The translations under genes and the position numbers were made by a program. The notes under the pieces are model-generated. The model saw only the letters and a program-made list of their open reading frames with translations. It was not told the DNA's origin and did not search any database. 64,000 nucleotides of DNA from an uncultured Prevotellaceae bacterium (GTDB lineage: Bacteria > Bacteroidota > Bacteroidia > Bacteroidales > Bacteroidaceae). Where the stretch lies: NCBI GenBank assembly GCA_946415365.1, contig CAMKSE010000018.1, positions 1 through 64,000 of the forward strand. The letters run 5' to 3'. Shown in pieces: positions 43,728-53,845 of this stretch. Positions within the stretch are counted from its first letter, which is position 1; each line of letters opens with the position of its first letter.

Positions 43728-44075
43728 TTAGTTCATGAACAGACTGGCGAGGAAACGTACCAGAGGTTTCTCAATCCAGTTCTTTCGGAAGATGATAAAA
43801 AGCAGGAACAGTATCAGGTGTACGCCCGATACGATAAGGAAAGCTTTTGCCATACCAATCCACGATGCCAGCCAACAGGCTACGGCAAAAGAGAAGTACA
43901 GCAGTACGGCGATGATGAACATGAAGAACAGGATAGTCAAGGAGGCCGCCGTCAGCAGGCGTACCACCTTGTCTATCACGTCGAGCTTCACATATTCTGT
44001 CTGAAGTCCAAGATAGTGTTTCAATACCTCGACCAACTGGGCGATGGTCTCAACGTTCTTGTCGCTGGAAAGCAT
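43728..44075 (-). CDS. Phage-holin-superfamily (DUF1469-like) membrane protein
   Basis: 115 residues from the ATG at 44075 (MLSSDKNVETIAQL), chosen because it lies just after the YtxH stop. An amphipathic N-terminal helix is followed by two membrane segments at about 40-65 and 72-98. The pattern matches the Actinobacterial holin/DUF1469 group found in many non-phage operons. Probably an envelope-stress or membrane-organising protein rather than a lysis factor. Confidence 0.75.
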   Translation of the reverse strand: MLSSDKNVETIAQLVEVLKHYLGLQTEYVKLDVIDKVVRLLTAASLTILFFMFIIAVLLYFSFAVACWLASWIGMAKAFLIVSGVHLILFLLFIIFRKNWIEKPLVRFLASLFMN

Positions 44076-44079
44076 TCGC

Positions 44080-44292
44080 TTACTCCTCATCAGTAACGTC
44101 CTGGATGTCATCAACCAGGTCGACCACTTCCTTACGGCTCAGCTTGATGTTGTGCTTCTTGAGGAAATCCTCCACAGCGTCGGTAATTTTGACACGGGTG
44201 TCCTGACCCTTTTCTGGAGCAACGAGGATGCCAAGGGCTGCGCCGGCGATGGCTCCGCCGAGGAATGCGCTGAGATAACCTAAACTTTTCAT
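44080..44292 (-). CDS. YtxH-domain protein
   Basis: 70 residues from the ATG at 44292. MKSLGYLSAFLGGAIAGAALGILVAPEKG is a glycine-rich membrane segment followed by the typical APEKG end of YtxH, then a charged helix with KEVVDLVDDIQDV. YtxH proteins are small, often stress-linked. First gene of a leftward operon with the holin-like protein (5-base gap). Confidence 0.85.
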   Translation of the reverse strand: MKSLGYLSAFLGGAIAGAALGILVAPEKGQDTRVKITDAVEDFLKKHNIKLSRKEVVDLVDDIQDVTDEE

Positions 44293-44332
44293 ACGTTCAA
44301 TTGTTTTTGTTAATGAATAATCGTTTCCTCTG

Positions 44333-44365
44333 CAAAAATACAAAACTTTTCCGTTTCAACGCAAA
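44333..44365 (-). promoter_or_regulatory. Promoter of the YtxH operon
   Basis: Minus strand TTTG (44365-44362), 21 bases, TATTTTTG (44340-44333). Leader about 35 nt. Confidence 0.6.
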
Positions 44366-44505
44366 AAAGGAGCATAAATTTTTAAAAAAAGTGATGTTTT
44401 TCCCGATTTAACAAACTTTATGTGCCTTTTTTTCTTTCTTTTGGCGATATTTTGTAATTTCGCACCAAAATTGAATACAAAACATTATAAACCAATTTAT
44501 AACAA

Positions 44506-45003
44506 ATGAAAAAGTACACTTTAATCTGCATCGGCTTATGTGCAGCCATGGCTTTTACAAGCTGTAAATCAAGTGAGAGTGCCTACAAGAAGGCTTACGA
44601 GAAGGCAAAACAGTATGATACGAACAACCAGCAGGCTGTCTCTCAGACCGCTACCGACGAGGCTGTTGTCGCTCCTGTTGAGGCTAAGCCCGTAGACCAG
44701 GCACGTGTTGTGGACAATCTTGACAATATCTCCGTCCGTCAGGAGAGTGTTCAGGTTATTCATGGCAGTGGTCTGAATGAATTCAGCGTGGTTGTTGGTT
44801 CATTTGGTCTGCTCTCTAATGCCGAGAGTCTCTACCAGCGTCTGAGAGATGCAGGTTACAACGCACAGGTGGTTAAGAATGAAGCCAAGAACATGTATCG
44901 TGTTGTTGCCGCTTCGTTTGGTAACAAGTCGGATGCTGTGATCAGCCGTGACCAGCTCCGCAACACCTATCCTGACGCTTGGCTCCTCTATAACGCACGA
45001 TAA
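44506..45003 (+). CDS. SPOR-domain lipoprotein
   Basis: 165 residues. MKKYTLICIGLCAAMAFTSC is a lipoprotein signal with Cys20. A low-complexity linker leads to a SPOR domain at about 90-163: FSVVVGSFGLLSNAESLYQRL, DAGYNAQVVKNEAKNMYRV and RDQLRNTYPDAWLL. SPOR domains bind septal, denuded peptidoglycan, so a role in division or envelope organisation is likely. First gene of a run of closely spaced genes ending at the CotH gene. Confidence 0.92.
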   Translation: MKKYTLICIGLCAAMAFTSCKSSESAYKKAYEKAKQYDTNNQQAVSQTATDEAVVAPVEAKPVDQARVVDNLDNISVRQESVQVIHGSGLNEFSVVVGSFGLLSNAESLYQRLRDAGYNAQVVKNEAKNMYRVVAASFGNKSDAVISRDQLRNTYPDAWLLYNAR

Positions 45004-45014
45004 GGAGCGTTGAA

Positions 45015-45428
45015 GTGAGGATACTTTCCATCGATTACGGTAAGAAACGCACCGGTATAGCAGTCACCGACCCTCTTCAGATTATAGCAGGAGGGTTGGC
45101 GACTGTTTCAACATCTGAGCTTTTCGACTGGCTGCAGGCCTACAGGGCTCGTGAGCCTCTGGAGCGGATCATCATCGGGGAACCCCGTCAGCCCAATGGC
45201 CAACCCAGTGAGAACCTGCAGCGTGTGCAACAGTTTGTGGCCCGTTGGAGAAAGGCTGTGCCGGAGGTGCCCATAGAGTACTTCGATGAGCGCTTCACCT
45301 CCGTGCTTGCCCATCAGGCGATGCTTGACGGCGGACTCAGGAAGAAAGCCCGTCAGGACAAGGCCCTTGTCGACGAGATCTCTGCTACGATCATTCTGGA
45401 GGATTACCTCCGTTCCCAAAAAAAGTAA
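45015..45428 (+). CDS. ruvX: Holliday junction resolvase-like RuvX/YqgF
   Basis: 137 residues starting at a GTG (45015), preferred because the protein begins MRILSIDYGKKRTGIAVTDP, the conserved first strand with the catalytic Asp. FDERFTSVLAHQAM and KALVDEISATIILEDYL (acidic metal residues) complete the RNase H-like fold. An AAGGAG sequence at 45002-45007, about 8 bases before the GTG, is one of the rare Shine-Dalgarno-like matches here. Known family role: processing of the 5' end of pre-16S rRNA. Confidence 0.93.
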   Translation: MRILSIDYGKKRTGIAVTDPLQIIAGGLATVSTSELFDWLQAYRAREPLERIIIGEPRQPNGQPSENLQRVQQFVARWRKAVPEVPIEYFDERFTSVLAHQAMLDGGLRKKARQDKALVDEISATIILEDYLRSQKK

Positions 45429-45433
45429 AGTAA

Positions 45434-45994
45434 ATGATATTACCTATTTATATATATGGACAGCCAGTACTCCGCAAGGTGGCTGATGACATCACGCCTG
45501 ACTATCCTCAGTTGAAGGATCTGATTTCAGACATGTGGGAGACACTGGCCAATTCAGATGGTATAGGCCTTGCTGCACCGCAGATCGGTAAGCCAATACG
45601 TCTGTCGGTCATCGACCTTGATGTTCTCTCAGAGGACTTACCCGAATATAAGGACTTCCGCAAGGTGTTTATCAATCCCCATATCATCGAGTACGATGAG
45701 AGTAAGACGGACACCTCTGAGGAGGGATGTCTGTCGTTGCCTGCCATCCACGAGAAGGTGGTTCGTCCTACGCGTATCCACGTGGAGTGGGACGATGATG
45801 AGTTCCAGCACCATGATGAATGGATTGAGGGTTATCTTGCCCGTGTGATGCAGCATGAGTTTGATCACCTTGACGGGAAGATGTTTGTAGACCGCATATC
45901 TCCACTCCGTAAGCAACTCATCAAAAGTAAGTTGCGCTCATTGGTTCAAGGTCGTTATCGCTGCTCTTACCCCACAAAACCAATCAGAAAGTGA
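45434..45994 (+). CDS. def: Peptide deformylase
   Basis: 186 residues with the three family motifs in order: [20 protein letters not shown] with the metal-binding Cys, and [13 protein letters not shown] with the two His and catalytic Glu. It removes the formyl group from new proteins. Begins 5 bases after ruvX, and its stop overlaps the GTG start of the TPR gene (GTGA). Confidence 0.95.
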   Translation: MILPIYIYGQPVLRKVADDITPDYPQLKDLISDMWETLANSDGIGLAAPQIGKPIRLSVIDLDVLSEDLPEYKDFRKVFINPHIIEYDESKTDTSEEGCLSLPAIHEKVVRPTRIHVEWDDDEFQHHDEWIEGYLARVMQHEFDHLDGKMFVDRISPLRKQLIKSKLRSLVQGRYRCSYPTKPIRK

Positions 45995-47949
45995 GAAGAA
46001 ATTTATTCTTTTTCCTTCTTCTGTTTCCTCATATTTCTTTCGCTCAGTTCAACACCGATCGTCTGGTGATGATCGGGCGTTCAGCCCTCTACTATGAGGA
46101 CTATGTGCTCTCTATACAGTATTTCAATCAGGCCATCAGTCAGAAGCCTTGGCTCTATGAGCCGTGGTTCTTCCGTGGTGTGGCCAAATATTATCTTGAT
46201 GACTTTCGTGGTGCTGAGAACGACTGCTCGGAAGCCATCGAGCGCAACCCCTATGTGGTTAGTGCCTATGAGGTGAGAGCTCTCTGCCGCATCAACCAGA
46301 AGAGATTTTCAGAGGCTGTAGAGGATTATAACCGTGCGTTGCGCTATGACCCTGAAAACCAGTTGTTTTGGTACAACCGCATATTATGTCTGGTTCAGAA
46401 TAAAGACTACGACCAGGCAATGGCTCAGATAGATACCATGATTACCCGATGGTCGAAGTATGCCCGTGCTTATTCTGTGCAAGGGGAAGTCTATCTGCAG
46501 AAAAAAGATACGGTAAGTGCTATCAAGTCGCTCGACAAGAGTCTGGAACTCGATCCCTACGATGGTGGCATCTGGGCAGAGCGGGCCATCATTAGTCTTA
46601 GCCAGCAGGAGTGGAAACAGGGTGAGGAATATCTCTCACAGAGCATTAAACTGCTTCCGAAGCATGCCGGCAACTATATCAACCGTGCGATGGCACGCTA
46701 TAATCAGAATAATCTCCGTGGGGCTATGGCCGACTATGACACAGCCCTTGATATAGAACCCAACAATTTCCTTGGTCACTATAACCGAGGTTTGCTCCGT
46801 GCTCAGGTGGGTGATGACAACCGGGGCATCGAGGACTTCGACTTTGTGTTGAAGCTGGAGCCCGACAACCTGATGGCTCTCTTCAATCGTGCCCTGTTGC
46901 TTGAACAGACGGGTAACCTGCGTGCTGCCATCCGCGACTATTCCAAGGTCATCGAAGATTTCCCCAATTTCTGGTTCGGACTGGAGCACCGCGCATCCTG
47001 CTACCGTCGTCTGGGCAATACCAAGCAGGCGGAGCTCGACGAGTTCCGTATCCTGAAGGCCCAGATGGACAAGCGCTATGGCAAACAGCCTCAGATGACC
47101 AGCAAACAACGTCAGATGCGTAAGCGTAGTGACGAGGATATGGAGAAATACAACCAGCTCGTGGTGGCTGATGAAGAAGAGATGGAACACGAGTATAAGA
47201 GTGAGTACCGCGGTCGTGTTCAGAACCGCAAGGCAGAACTCAACTGGCAGCCGATGTATGGTCTGACTTTTGTACGTCCAAGTGACGAACTGAAGAAGGA
47301 TCCCGCCTACGATACAGTCGTTGATGCTTTCAACCAGAAGTCACGTTCCCGTATGCTCTATCTCAATTGTGACCAGACCAGCGTTAGTGAGGAACATATG
47401 AAAGCGCTGTTCAGTTATATCGACTCGTTGAGTACAGCCATTGATGCCACGAGGAAGACAGCCGACGTTAAGGGCTTGCTCTTCCTTCGTGCTGTGGCAT
47501 ACAGCTCCATTCAGAACTTCGACAATGCCATCGACGACCTGAGCATCGCCATTCAGATAGACTCCACCTTTGCCATAGCCTATTGGCAGATGGCCGTCTG
47601 CCAGGCGAAGATCAATGAGTTCAACGCCTCTCAGGGCACGAATACCGACCTTCAGTCAGCCAACGTAGTAGGTAATCTTTCTGAAGCCCTGAAGTTGTTG
47701 CCCAACGATGCCTACCTCTATTATAATCGTGGCAACTTCTACGCCCAACGCAATGACTACCAACGGGCCATCGACGATTATACCCGTGCCATCGCCTTGG
47801 AGGAGAATATTGCAGAAGCCTGGTACAACCGAGGACTTGCGAAAATATTCTCCAAAAAGACCGAAGATGGCATATCAGACCTCTCCAAGGCTGGTGAACT
47901 GGGAATCTATCAAGCCTATAGCGTGATTAAAAAGTACCGTGACAAGTGA
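45991..47949 (+). CDS. Secreted tetratricopeptide-repeat protein
   Basis: 652 residues from a GTG that overlaps the def stop; no ATG fits better. Signal peptide [19 protein letters not shown]. About ten TPR units span 20-345 and 480-640, e.g. [23 protein letters not shown] and [27 protein letters not shown] charged, non-repeat segment (about 355-470) separates the two TPR blocks. A periplasmic scaffold is likely; partners are unknown. The stop overlaps the following CotH start (TGATG). Confidence 0.88.
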   Translation: MRRNLFFFLLLFPHISFAQFNTDRLVMIGRSALYYEDYVLSIQYFNQAISQKPWLYEPWFFRGVAKYYLDDFRGAENDCSEAIERNPYVVSAYEVRALCRINQKRFSEAVEDYNRALRYDPENQLFWYNRILCLVQNKDYDQAMAQIDTMITRWSKYARAYSVQGEVYLQKKDTVSAIKSLDKSLELDPYDGGIWAERAIISLSQQEWKQGEEYLSQSIKLLPKHAGNYINRAMARYNQNNLRGAMADYDTALDIEPNNFLGHYNRGLLRAQVGDDNRGIEDFDFVLKLEPDNLMALFNRALLLEQTGNLRAAIRDYSKVIEDFPNFWFGLEHRASCYRRLGNTKQAELDEFRILKAQMDKRYGKQPQMTSKQRQMRKRSDEDMEKYNQLVVADEEEMEHEYKSEYRGRVQNRKAELNWQPMYGLTFVRPSDELKKDPAYDTVVDAFNQKSRSRMLYLNCDQTSVSEEHMKALFSYIDSLSTAIDATRKTADVKGLLFLRAVAYSSIQNFDNAIDDLSIAIQIDSTFAIAYWQMAVCQAKINEFNASQGTNTDLQSANVVGNLSEALKLLPNDAYLYYNRGNFYAQRNDYQRAIDDYTRAIALEENIAEAWYNRGLAKIFSKKTEDGISDLSKAGELGIYQAYSVIKKYRDK

Positions 47950-49799
47950 TGGGAAAGTTTCTGAGCACGCTTTCATGCCTGATGCTATTCTGTCTGACGG
48001 GGATCTCTGCCGACGATAAGCTGACAGGGACGGTCATTGGCACGAAGGACTGTGTGGACTACTCCACCAATAGGAAGACAACCACCGTCAATACCTGTGC
48101 GAATGCCTTCGACAGTGATCTGAACACCTTTTTCGCCTCTTGGGACAGGAACTACACCTGGGCTGGACTGGATCTGGGCAGCCCTCATGTCATTACCAGG
48201 GTAGGGTGGTCGCCGCGTAACGATGGTCTGGGTGAAGAACGCGTGGTGTTGGGTGTCTTCGAAGGATCTAACAGTCCTGACTTCATGGATGCCCTGCCTT
48301 TGTATCTCATCGATGAGAGGGGAAAGATCGGTCAGATGTCGTATGCTGATGTCAGTTGTTCCAGAGGGTTCCGTTATGTACGTTATATTGGGCCTGACGA
48401 TGCCCGTTGCAATATCGCAGAGCTGGAGTTTTATGGCCATGAAGGTCAGGGTGATGATACGCACCTCTATCAGGTAACCAATCTGCCAACGGTCAGCATC
48501 CACACCAAGGACGGCGTCATCCCTTACGATAAGGAGCACGAGATCGCCTCACATTTTACGATTATCTCTGACAATGGCACGCGGATTCTCTCAGAACCAG
48601 GTTCTACCCGTGAACGAGGCAATGCGTCCCGCAGCTTCCCCAAGAAACCTTACCGCATCAAGTTCGACAAGAAACAGCTGGTGCTCGATGCCCCAGGCAA
48701 GGCGAAGAAGTGGACGCTTATCAACAACTATGGTGACAAAACCCTGATGCGCAATCTGCTGGCCTTTGAGCTGAGCAGGCGGCTGGGCATGCCCTATACG
48801 CCTTATGGAGCTGCCGTCGATGTGCTGCTCAATGGCGAATACAAGGGCTGCTACCAGTTGTGCGACCAGGTACAGGTGCATCCGCATCGTGTGAACATCA
48901 CGGAGATGACGCCCTTCGATATTTATGGAAGCGCTCTGTCGGGTGGCTATTTCATCGAAATCGATGCCTATGCCAATCAGGAGAAGTCTTGGTTCAACTC
49001 GGCGAAGAACAATCCTGTCACCATCAAGTCTCCCGATGAGGACTCCATCACCACGCAGCAGAAGAGCTATATCAGGAACTACTTCAACACGATGGAAAGC
49101 CAGTGGGAGACCTATCTCGACAAGAACACCTTCCTGCGCCATTTCCTCGTGGGAGAGTTGTCGGGCAACACCGATACCTACTGGAGTGTCTTCATGTATA
49201 AGGAGCGTGACGATGACCTGATGTACACGGGGCCAGTCTGGGATTTCGACCTGGCCTTCGACAATGACCAGCGCACCTATCCCGTCTGTAGCAAGAACGA
49301 CTATATCTATCGTAGTGGTGGCAGCTGTGCCGGTAATATGAGGTCGTTTGTAGACAAGATCGTCATCCTGAATGCAGCGGCAAAGGCACAGATGCTTGAC
49401 ATCTGGGATGAGGCTCGTCAGTCAGGGCTGACAGAGGAGAATCTCGTGGCGTGGATTGATGAGATGGAGGCTGAATTACAGCAGTCGCAGCGTCTGAACT
49501 TCATGCGATGGGACGTCATGAATAGGTTAGTTCATCAGAATGTGAAACTCTGGGGCAGCTATACTGCCGAGGTGCAGAATGTCCGTCGGTTCATGAAAGA
49601 GCGTCTGGCCTGGATGGACAAGAAACTGCAGTACACCTACGTTCCCAATGCCATTGTCGAACTGGATGTGGATCTATCCTTGCCTTATCAGGTGTTCAGC
49701 CTCTCTGGCCTGTATTGTGGGCATCGTCTCGACGGTCTGCGTCCTGGCGTCTATGTGGTGCGTCAGGGGCAGTCTGCACGTAAGATGGTGGTCAGATAA
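47949..49799 (+). CDS. Secreted CotH-family protein (2) with discoidin-like domain
   Basis: 616 residues from the ATG at 47949 (a GTG one codon upstream is also possible). Signal peptide [21 protein letters not shown]. Residues about 30-170 are a discoidin/F5-8C-like module (ANAFDSDLNTFFASW, FRYVRYIGPDDARCNIAELEFYG). The CotH domain follows: RERGNASRSFPKKPYRIKFD, GCYQLCDQVQVHPHRVNI and VWDFDLAFDNDQ. The C-terminus (QVFSLSGLYCG...RPGVYVVRQGQ...) resembles the sorting tail of other secreted proteins here. Unlike CotH protein 1, it adds a carbohydrate-binding-like module. Last gene of the long rightward operon. Confidence 0.88.
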   Translation: MGKFLSTLSCLMLFCLTGISADDKLTGTVIGTKDCVDYSTNRKTTTVNTCANAFDSDLNTFFASWDRNYTWAGLDLGSPHVITRVGWSPRNDGLGEERVVLGVFEGSNSPDFMDALPLYLIDERGKIGQMSYADVSCSRGFRYVRYIGPDDARCNIAELEFYGHEGQGDDTHLYQVTNLPTVSIHTKDGVIPYDKEHEIASHFTIISDNGTRILSEPGSTRERGNASRSFPKKPYRIKFDKKQLVLDAPGKAKKWTLINNYGDKTLMRNLLAFELSRRLGMPYTPYGAAVDVLLNGEYKGCYQLCDQVQVHPHRVNITEMTPFDIYGSALSGGYFIEIDAYANQEKSWFNSAKNNPVTIKSPDEDSITTQQKSYIRNYFNTMESQWETYLDKNTFLRHFLVGELSGNTDTYWSVFMYKERDDDLMYTGPVWDFDLAFDNDQRTYPVCSKNDYIYRSGGSCAGNMRSFVDKIVILNAAAKAQMLDIWDEARQSGLTEENLVAWIDEMEAELQQSQRLNFMRWDVMNRLVHQNVKLWGSYTAEVQNVRRFMKERLAWMDKKLQYTYVPNAIVELDVDLSLPYQVFSLSGLYCGHRLDGLRPGVYVVRQGQSARKMVVR

Positions 49800-49862
49800 C
49801 AGTTTTTCGGCATAATTGCAAAAATATTAAGCATTATGCATGATTAATTATGAATTATTTCG

Positions 49863-49870
49863 TACCTTTG
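49863..49870 (+). promoter_or_regulatory. -7 box of thrS
   Basis: TACCTTTG, 35 bases before the ATG at 49906. Confidence 0.6.
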
Positions 49871-49905
49871 CACGCAATTTCAAAACTCAAACATATATTG
49901 TAGAT

Positions 49906-51849
49906 ATGATCAACATTACTTTCCCAGACGGATCTGTTCGCTCGTATGAGCAGGGCGTGACTGGTTTTCAGATTGCAGAGAGCATCTCTCCGGCTCTCGC
50001 ACGCAGCGTTGTAAGCTGTGGAGTTAACGGTGAGACCGTAGAGCTGAACCGTCCCATCAACGAGGATGCCAAGATAGAGCTCTACAAGTTCGACGACGAG
50101 CAGGGTAAGCATACCTTCTGGCACACCTCCGCCCACCTGTTGGCAGAGGCTCTGCAGGAGTTGTATCCTGGCATACAGTTCGGTTTCGGACCTGCTGTCG
50201 AGAATGGTTTCTTCTACGATGTTCTGCTGAAAGACGGCGAGAGCATCAAGGAGAGCGACTTCCCCAAGATTGAGGCAAAGATGAAGGAACTGGCCTCGAA
50301 GAAAGAGCCGGTGGTGCGTCGCGAGGTTCCAAAGGCCGAGGCCCTGAAGCAGTTCGCTGCCGACGGCCAGACCTACAAGTGCGAGCACATCGACCAGGAT
50401 CTCGAAGACGGTTCCATCACCACATACACGCAAGGAAACTTTACCGACCTCTGTCGTGGTCCGCACCTCGTGGATACCGGTGAGATCAAGGCCATCAAGC
50501 TGACTTCCGTTGCTGGTGCCTTCTGGCGTGGTGATGCCACCCGTGAACAGATGCAGCGCCTCTATGGTATCTCCTTCCCCAAGAAGAAGATGCTCGACGA
50601 GTATCTGGTGATGCTGGAGGAGGCCAAAAAGCGTGACCACCGTAAGATTGGTAAGGAGATGGAACTCTTCATGTTCTCCGAGAAAGTAGGTAAGGGACTT
50701 CCCATTTGGCTGCCGAAGGGTACCGACCTGCGTCTGCGCCTGCAGGATCACCTGCGCAAAGTTCAGAAACGTTATGGCTATCAGGAGGTTATCACCCCGC
50801 ACATTGGTGGTAAGAGCCTCTATGTTACCTCTGGTCACTATGCTCACTACGGCCAGGACTCCTTCCGTCCCATCACCACACCCGAGGAGGGCGAGGAGTA
50901 TATGCTGAAGCCCATGAACTGTCCTCACCACTGTGAGATCTTCGCCAACAAGCCCCGTTCATATAAAGACCTGCCTCTGCGTATCGCCGAGTTTGGTACG
51001 GTCTATCGCTATGAGCAGAGTGGTGAGCTTCACGGTCTGACTCGTGTGCGTTCCTTCACTCAGGACGATGCTCACCTTTTCTGTCGTCCCGACCAGGTGA
51101 AGCAGGAGTTCCTCAATGTGATGGATATCATCGGTGTGGTGCTCACAGCCTTTGGTTTCAATTACGAGGCACAGATCTCCCTGCGCGATCCCAATAACCA
51201 TGATAAGTACGTAGGTACCGATGAAGACTGGGCTCTGGCAGAGAAGGCCATCGTAGAGGCCTGTCAGGAGAAGGGCCTAAACGCCAAGGTTGAAACAGGC
51301 GAGGCTGCTTTCTATGGTCCTAAACTCGACTTCATGATTAAGGATGCTATCGGTCGTCGCTGGCAGTTGGGTACCATCCAGGTGGACTACAACCTGCCTA
51401 AGCGCTTCCAGCTGGAATACACCGATGAGGACAACACCAAGAAGACGCCCGTCATGATCCACCGTGCACCCTTCGGTTCACTGGAGCGTTTCTGTGCTGT
51501 ACTCATCGAGCACACCAGCGGTCACTTCCCCCTTTGGCTCACTCCCGAGCAGGTGGCCATCCTGCCGCTGTCGGAGAAGTACAACGACTATGCCCAGGAG
51601 GTGTGTCATCAGTTCAGCGAGGGTGGGGTACGTGCCACCATCGACCTGCGCAATGAGAAGCTGGGTCGTAAGATCCGTGACAATGAGTTGAAACGAATCC
51701 CTTATATGGTCATTGTCGGTGAGAAGGAAGCTGCTGACGGTACTGTTGCCGTACGTCCTCAAGGCGGTGGTGAACAGAGTGTTAAGACCATTCAGGAGTT
51801 CATCAACGATGTGAATGCCCAAGTCGCCGAAATGACCAAGGATTTCTAA
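49906..51849 (+). CDS. thrS: Threonyl-tRNA synthetase
   Basis: 647 residues from the ATG at 49906 ([17 protein letters not shown]), the usual N-terminus; the earlier in-frame ATG precedes the promoter. Domains in order: TGS, the editing domain with [11 protein letters not shown] and [15 protein letters not shown] (Zn-binding His and Cys), the class II core with [26 protein letters not shown] and [10 protein letters not shown], and the anticodon-binding domain. Attaches threonine to its tRNA. It lies upstream of infC-rpmI-rplT, an order common in Bacteroidetes. Confidence 0.95.
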   Translation: MINITFPDGSVRSYEQGVTGFQIAESISPALARSVVSCGVNGETVELNRPINEDAKIELYKFDDEQGKHTFWHTSAHLLAEALQELYPGIQFGFGPAVENGFFYDVLLKDGESIKESDFPKIEAKMKELASKKEPVVRREVPKAEALKQFAADGQTYKCEHIDQDLEDGSITTYTQGNFTDLCRGPHLVDTGEIKAIKLTSVAGAFWRGDATREQMQRLYGISFPKKKMLDEYLVMLEEAKKRDHRKIGKEMELFMFSEKVGKGLPIWLPKGTDLRLRLQDHLRKVQKRYGYQEVITPHIGGKSLYVTSGHYAHYGQDSFRPITTPEEGEEYMLKPMNCPHHCEIFANKPRSYKDLPLRIAEFGTVYRYEQSGELHGLTRVRSFTQDDAHLFCRPDQVKQEFLNVMDIIGVVLTAFGFNYEAQISLRDPNNHDKYVGTDEDWALAEKAIVEACQEKGLNAKVETGEAAFYGPKLDFMIKDAIGRRWQLGTIQVDYNLPKRFQLEYTDEDNTKKTPVMIHRAPFGSLERFCAVLIEHTSGHFPLWLTPEQVAILPLSEKYNDYAQEVCHQFSEGGVRATIDLRNEKLGRKIRDNELKRIPYMVIVGEKEAADGTVAVRPQGGGEQSVKTIQEFINDVNAQVAEMTKDF

Positions 51850-51853
51850 TGGC

Positions 51854-51955
51854 TTATAGTTGATTGTTTATGGTTTATAGTTGATATGCTGGCCGGATTG
51901 TTAAACTTTCCTAAAAGAGTGATCATCTATAAACTATAAACTCTAAACTATAAAC
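51854..51955. repeat. TTTATAGTT / AACTATAAAC repeats between thrS and infC
   Basis: Three TTATAGTTGA-type units (51854-51883) are followed by inverted TATAAACT units (51927-51955), so the gap can fold into a long AT stem. Same family as the repeats at 26672 and 42464. Confidence 0.6.
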
Positions 51956-51964
51956 AAAATTTAG

Positions 51965-51972
51965 TAATTTTG
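51965..51972 (+). promoter_or_regulatory. -7 box of infC-rpmI-rplT
   Basis: TAATTTTG, 25 bases before the ATG at 51998. Confidence 0.55.
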
Positions 51973-51997
51973 CACCCGATTTCTTAAAAAGTAGTGG

Positions 51998-52705
51998 ATG
52001 AAGAATGACAAATTGAAGAATCAGTACCGTATCAACGATCAGATACGCGTACGTGAAGTTCGCATTGTTGGGGAGGAAGGAAGTACAGTCGTTCCCACCC
52101 GTGATGCATTGGACATGGCCCGTGAGCAGGGTGTAGATCTCGTGGAGATTTCCCCGAACGCCAATCCTCCAGTTTGCCGTCTTATCGATTACTCCAAGTT
52201 CCTCTACCAGCAGAAGAAGCGCCAGAAGGAAATGAAGGCCAAGCAGGTGAAGGTAGAGGTCAAGGAGATCCGCTTCGGCCCCCAGACCGATGAGCACGAC
52301 TATCAGTTCAAGCTCAAGCACGCCAAGGAGTTCCTTGAGGAAGGCAACAAGGTTCGTGCCTATGTGTTCTTCCGTGGACGTTCCATCCTGTTCAAAGAGC
52401 AGGGCGAGGTTCTGCTCCTGCGTTTTGCCAACGATCTGGAGGAAGTGGGAAAGGTGGAATCCATGCCTTCGCTCGAAGGAAAGAAGATGTTCATTTACCT
52501 CGCACCTAAGAAGGCCGGCGTGAAGAAAATCAGCCAGCAGGCCCGCGACCGTGAGGCTGCGGAGGCCGAGGCCAAGGAACAGGCCCGTCAGCAGAAAGAG
52601 TCGAAGGAGACCTCTGCTCCTGCCAACGGCGGACTCTTCGCCAATGCTAAGATCTCCGCTGATGCCCTGAAGAAGCTGACTGAGGACTCAGGTGATAAAG
52701 AATAA
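51998..52705 (+). CDS. infC: Translation initiation factor IF-3
   Basis: 235 residues. N-domain from [20 protein letters not shown], then the [17 protein letters not shown] linker and C-domain with [24 protein letters not shown]. The start is an ordinary ATG, not the rare ATT used by enterobacteria. About 60 residues of Ala/Glu/Lys-rich extension follow the normal end of the factor, as in other Bacteroidetes. Binds the 30S subunit and checks the start codon. First gene of the infC-rpmI-rplT operon. Confidence 0.95.
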   Translation: MKNDKLKNQYRINDQIRVREVRIVGEEGSTVVPTRDALDMAREQGVDLVEISPNANPPVCRLIDYSKFLYQQKKRQKEMKAKQVKVEVKEIRFGPQTDEHDYQFKLKHAKEFLEEGNKVRAYVFFRGRSILFKEQGEVLLLRFANDLEEVGKVESMPSLEGKKMFIYLAPKKAGVKKISQQARDREAAEAEAKEQARQQKESKETSAPANGGLFANAKISADALKKLTEDSGDKE

Positions 52706-52778
52706 GAATGAAAGAAGGTGGCGCGCCCGGTATATGCGTAGCTGCCGATTATTAATAACAATTTAAAATTTTAAAACA

Positions 52779-52976
52779 ATGCCAAAAGTAAAGACAAACT
52801 CCGGTGCCAAGAAGAGATTCACGTTCACCGGAACAGGTAAGGTTAAGAGACGTCACGCTTACCACAGCCACATTCTGACGAAGAAGACCAAGAAGCAGAA
52901 GCGCAACTTGGTGGGTACTACCATCGTTGATCCGTCAAACATGAAGCAGGTACGCGACCTGTTGAATCTCCGTTAA
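52779..52976 (+). CDS. rpmI: Ribosomal protein bL35
   Basis: 65 residues, full length: [20 protein letters not shown], strongly basic, with [19 protein letters not shown]. Part of the large ribosomal subunit. It lies 73 bases after infC and 33 before rplT in the standard gene order. The infC-rpmI gap contains GGCGCGCC but no clear hairpin. Confidence 0.97.
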   Translation: MPKVKTNSGAKKRFTFTGTGKVKRRHAYHSHILTKKTKKQKRNLVGTTIVDPSNMKQVRDLLNLR

Positions 52977-53009
52977 ACCTATTGTCAAACATTTTAAAGT
53001 AGAAAAATT

Positions 53010-53354
53010 ATGCCAAGATCAGTAAATCACGTTGCATCAAGAGCAAAGCGTAAGAGAATTTTGAAGCTTACCCGCGGCTACTTTGGAGCCCGCAAGAATG
53101 TTTGGACAGTAGCCAAGAACACATGGGAGAAGGGTCTCACCTATGCCTATCGTGACCGTCGTAACAAGAAGCGCAACTTCCGCGCTCTGTGGATCCAGCG
53201 TATCAACGCTGCTGCACGTCAGGAGGGTATGAGCTACTCAGTGTTCATGGGTAACCTCACCAAGGCTGGTATCGAGATCAACCGCAAGGTGCTCGCAGAC
53301 CTCGCCATGAACAATCCCGAAGCCTTTAAGGCCATCGTGGAAAAGGTAAAGTAA
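53010..53354 (+). CDS. rplT: Ribosomal protein bL20
   Basis: 114 residues, full length: [52 protein letters not shown] and [17 protein letters not shown], the conserved blocks. Needed early in 50S assembly; in other bacteria it also represses its own operon. Followed by a clear terminator. Confidence 0.97.
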   Translation: MPRSVNHVASRAKRKRILKLTRGYFGARKNVWTVAKNTWEKGLTYAYRDRRNKKRNFRALWIQRINAAARQEGMSYSVFMGNLTKAGIEINRKVLADLAMNNPEAFKAIVEKVK

Positions 53355-53379
53355 GGCTGTCATAGTCATTACACCGATA

Positions 53380-53406
53380 AAGCCTCTCGTAAGCGGGAGG
53401 CTTTTT
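53380..53406 (+). terminator. Terminator of the infC-rpmI-rplT operon
   Basis: AAGCCTCTCG-TAAG-CGGGAGGCTT (one G-T pair) followed by TTT, 25 bases after the rplT stop. Confidence 0.85.
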
Positions 53407-53446
53407 CTATGGCACAATTGAAAAGAAGAATAATAGTAATAGAGAA

Positions 53447-53845
53447 ATGGACATTAAGGAATTACTGAATCGTACTGACCGGTTTGCTGCGAAAGCTGGA
53501 TGCAGTATTACTGAGGTTGACGAGCAGCATGCCGTAGCGATGATGACGGTGAAGGAGGAACATCTGAATGGGGGTGACGTCTGCCAAGGAGGTGCACTTT
53601 TCACGCTGGCTGACCTGGCCATTGCGGCTCTGATGAACAACGGGGGTAAACTGACGTTCGGCATCTCGAACAGTCTGATGTTCGTAGCGAGTGCCAGGCT
53701 TGGCGACAGGCTCAGGGCAGAGGCGGTGATGGTGGCTGACCATCATAAGATACCGGCTGTAGAAGTCAATGTGACAAATCAGGAGGGTCGCCTGATCTGC
53801 CACGTTACTGGAATGGGTTACCGCAAGGCGCAAACTATCTTATAA
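53447..53845 (+). CDS. PaaI-type hotdog-fold thioesterase
   Basis: 132 residues. The block NGGDVCQGGALFTLADLAIAALMN matches the PaaI family, where the HGG/QGG loop and acidic residue bind and cut the acyl-CoA thioester, followed by NSLMFVASARLGDRLRAEA. Cytoplasmic, probably tetrameric. Substrate not fixed, perhaps an aromatic or short-chain acyl-CoA. Its 3' end overlaps that of the GH5 gene by 11 bases in convergent orientation. Confidence 0.88.
   Translation: MDIKELLNRTDRFAAKAGCSITEVDEQHAVAMMTVKEEHLNGGDVCQGGALFTLADLAIAALMNNGGKLTFGISNSLMFVASARLGDRLRAEAVMVADHHKIPAVEVNVTNQEGRLICHVTGMGYRKAQTIL

Noticed and set aside
43728..44292. Prophage remnant
   Set aside because: The holin-like and YtxH genes form a common chromosomal envelope operon; no other phage genes are near.
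45991..49799. SusC/SusD polysaccharide locus
   Set aside because: The TPR and CotH proteins are secreted, but there is no TonB-dependent receptor or SusD-type lipoprotein; the TPR repeats are of canonical, non-SusD type.
49855..50931. Minus-strand frame of 358 codons over thrS
   Set aside because: Antisense of conserved thrS domains, no promoter or family features.
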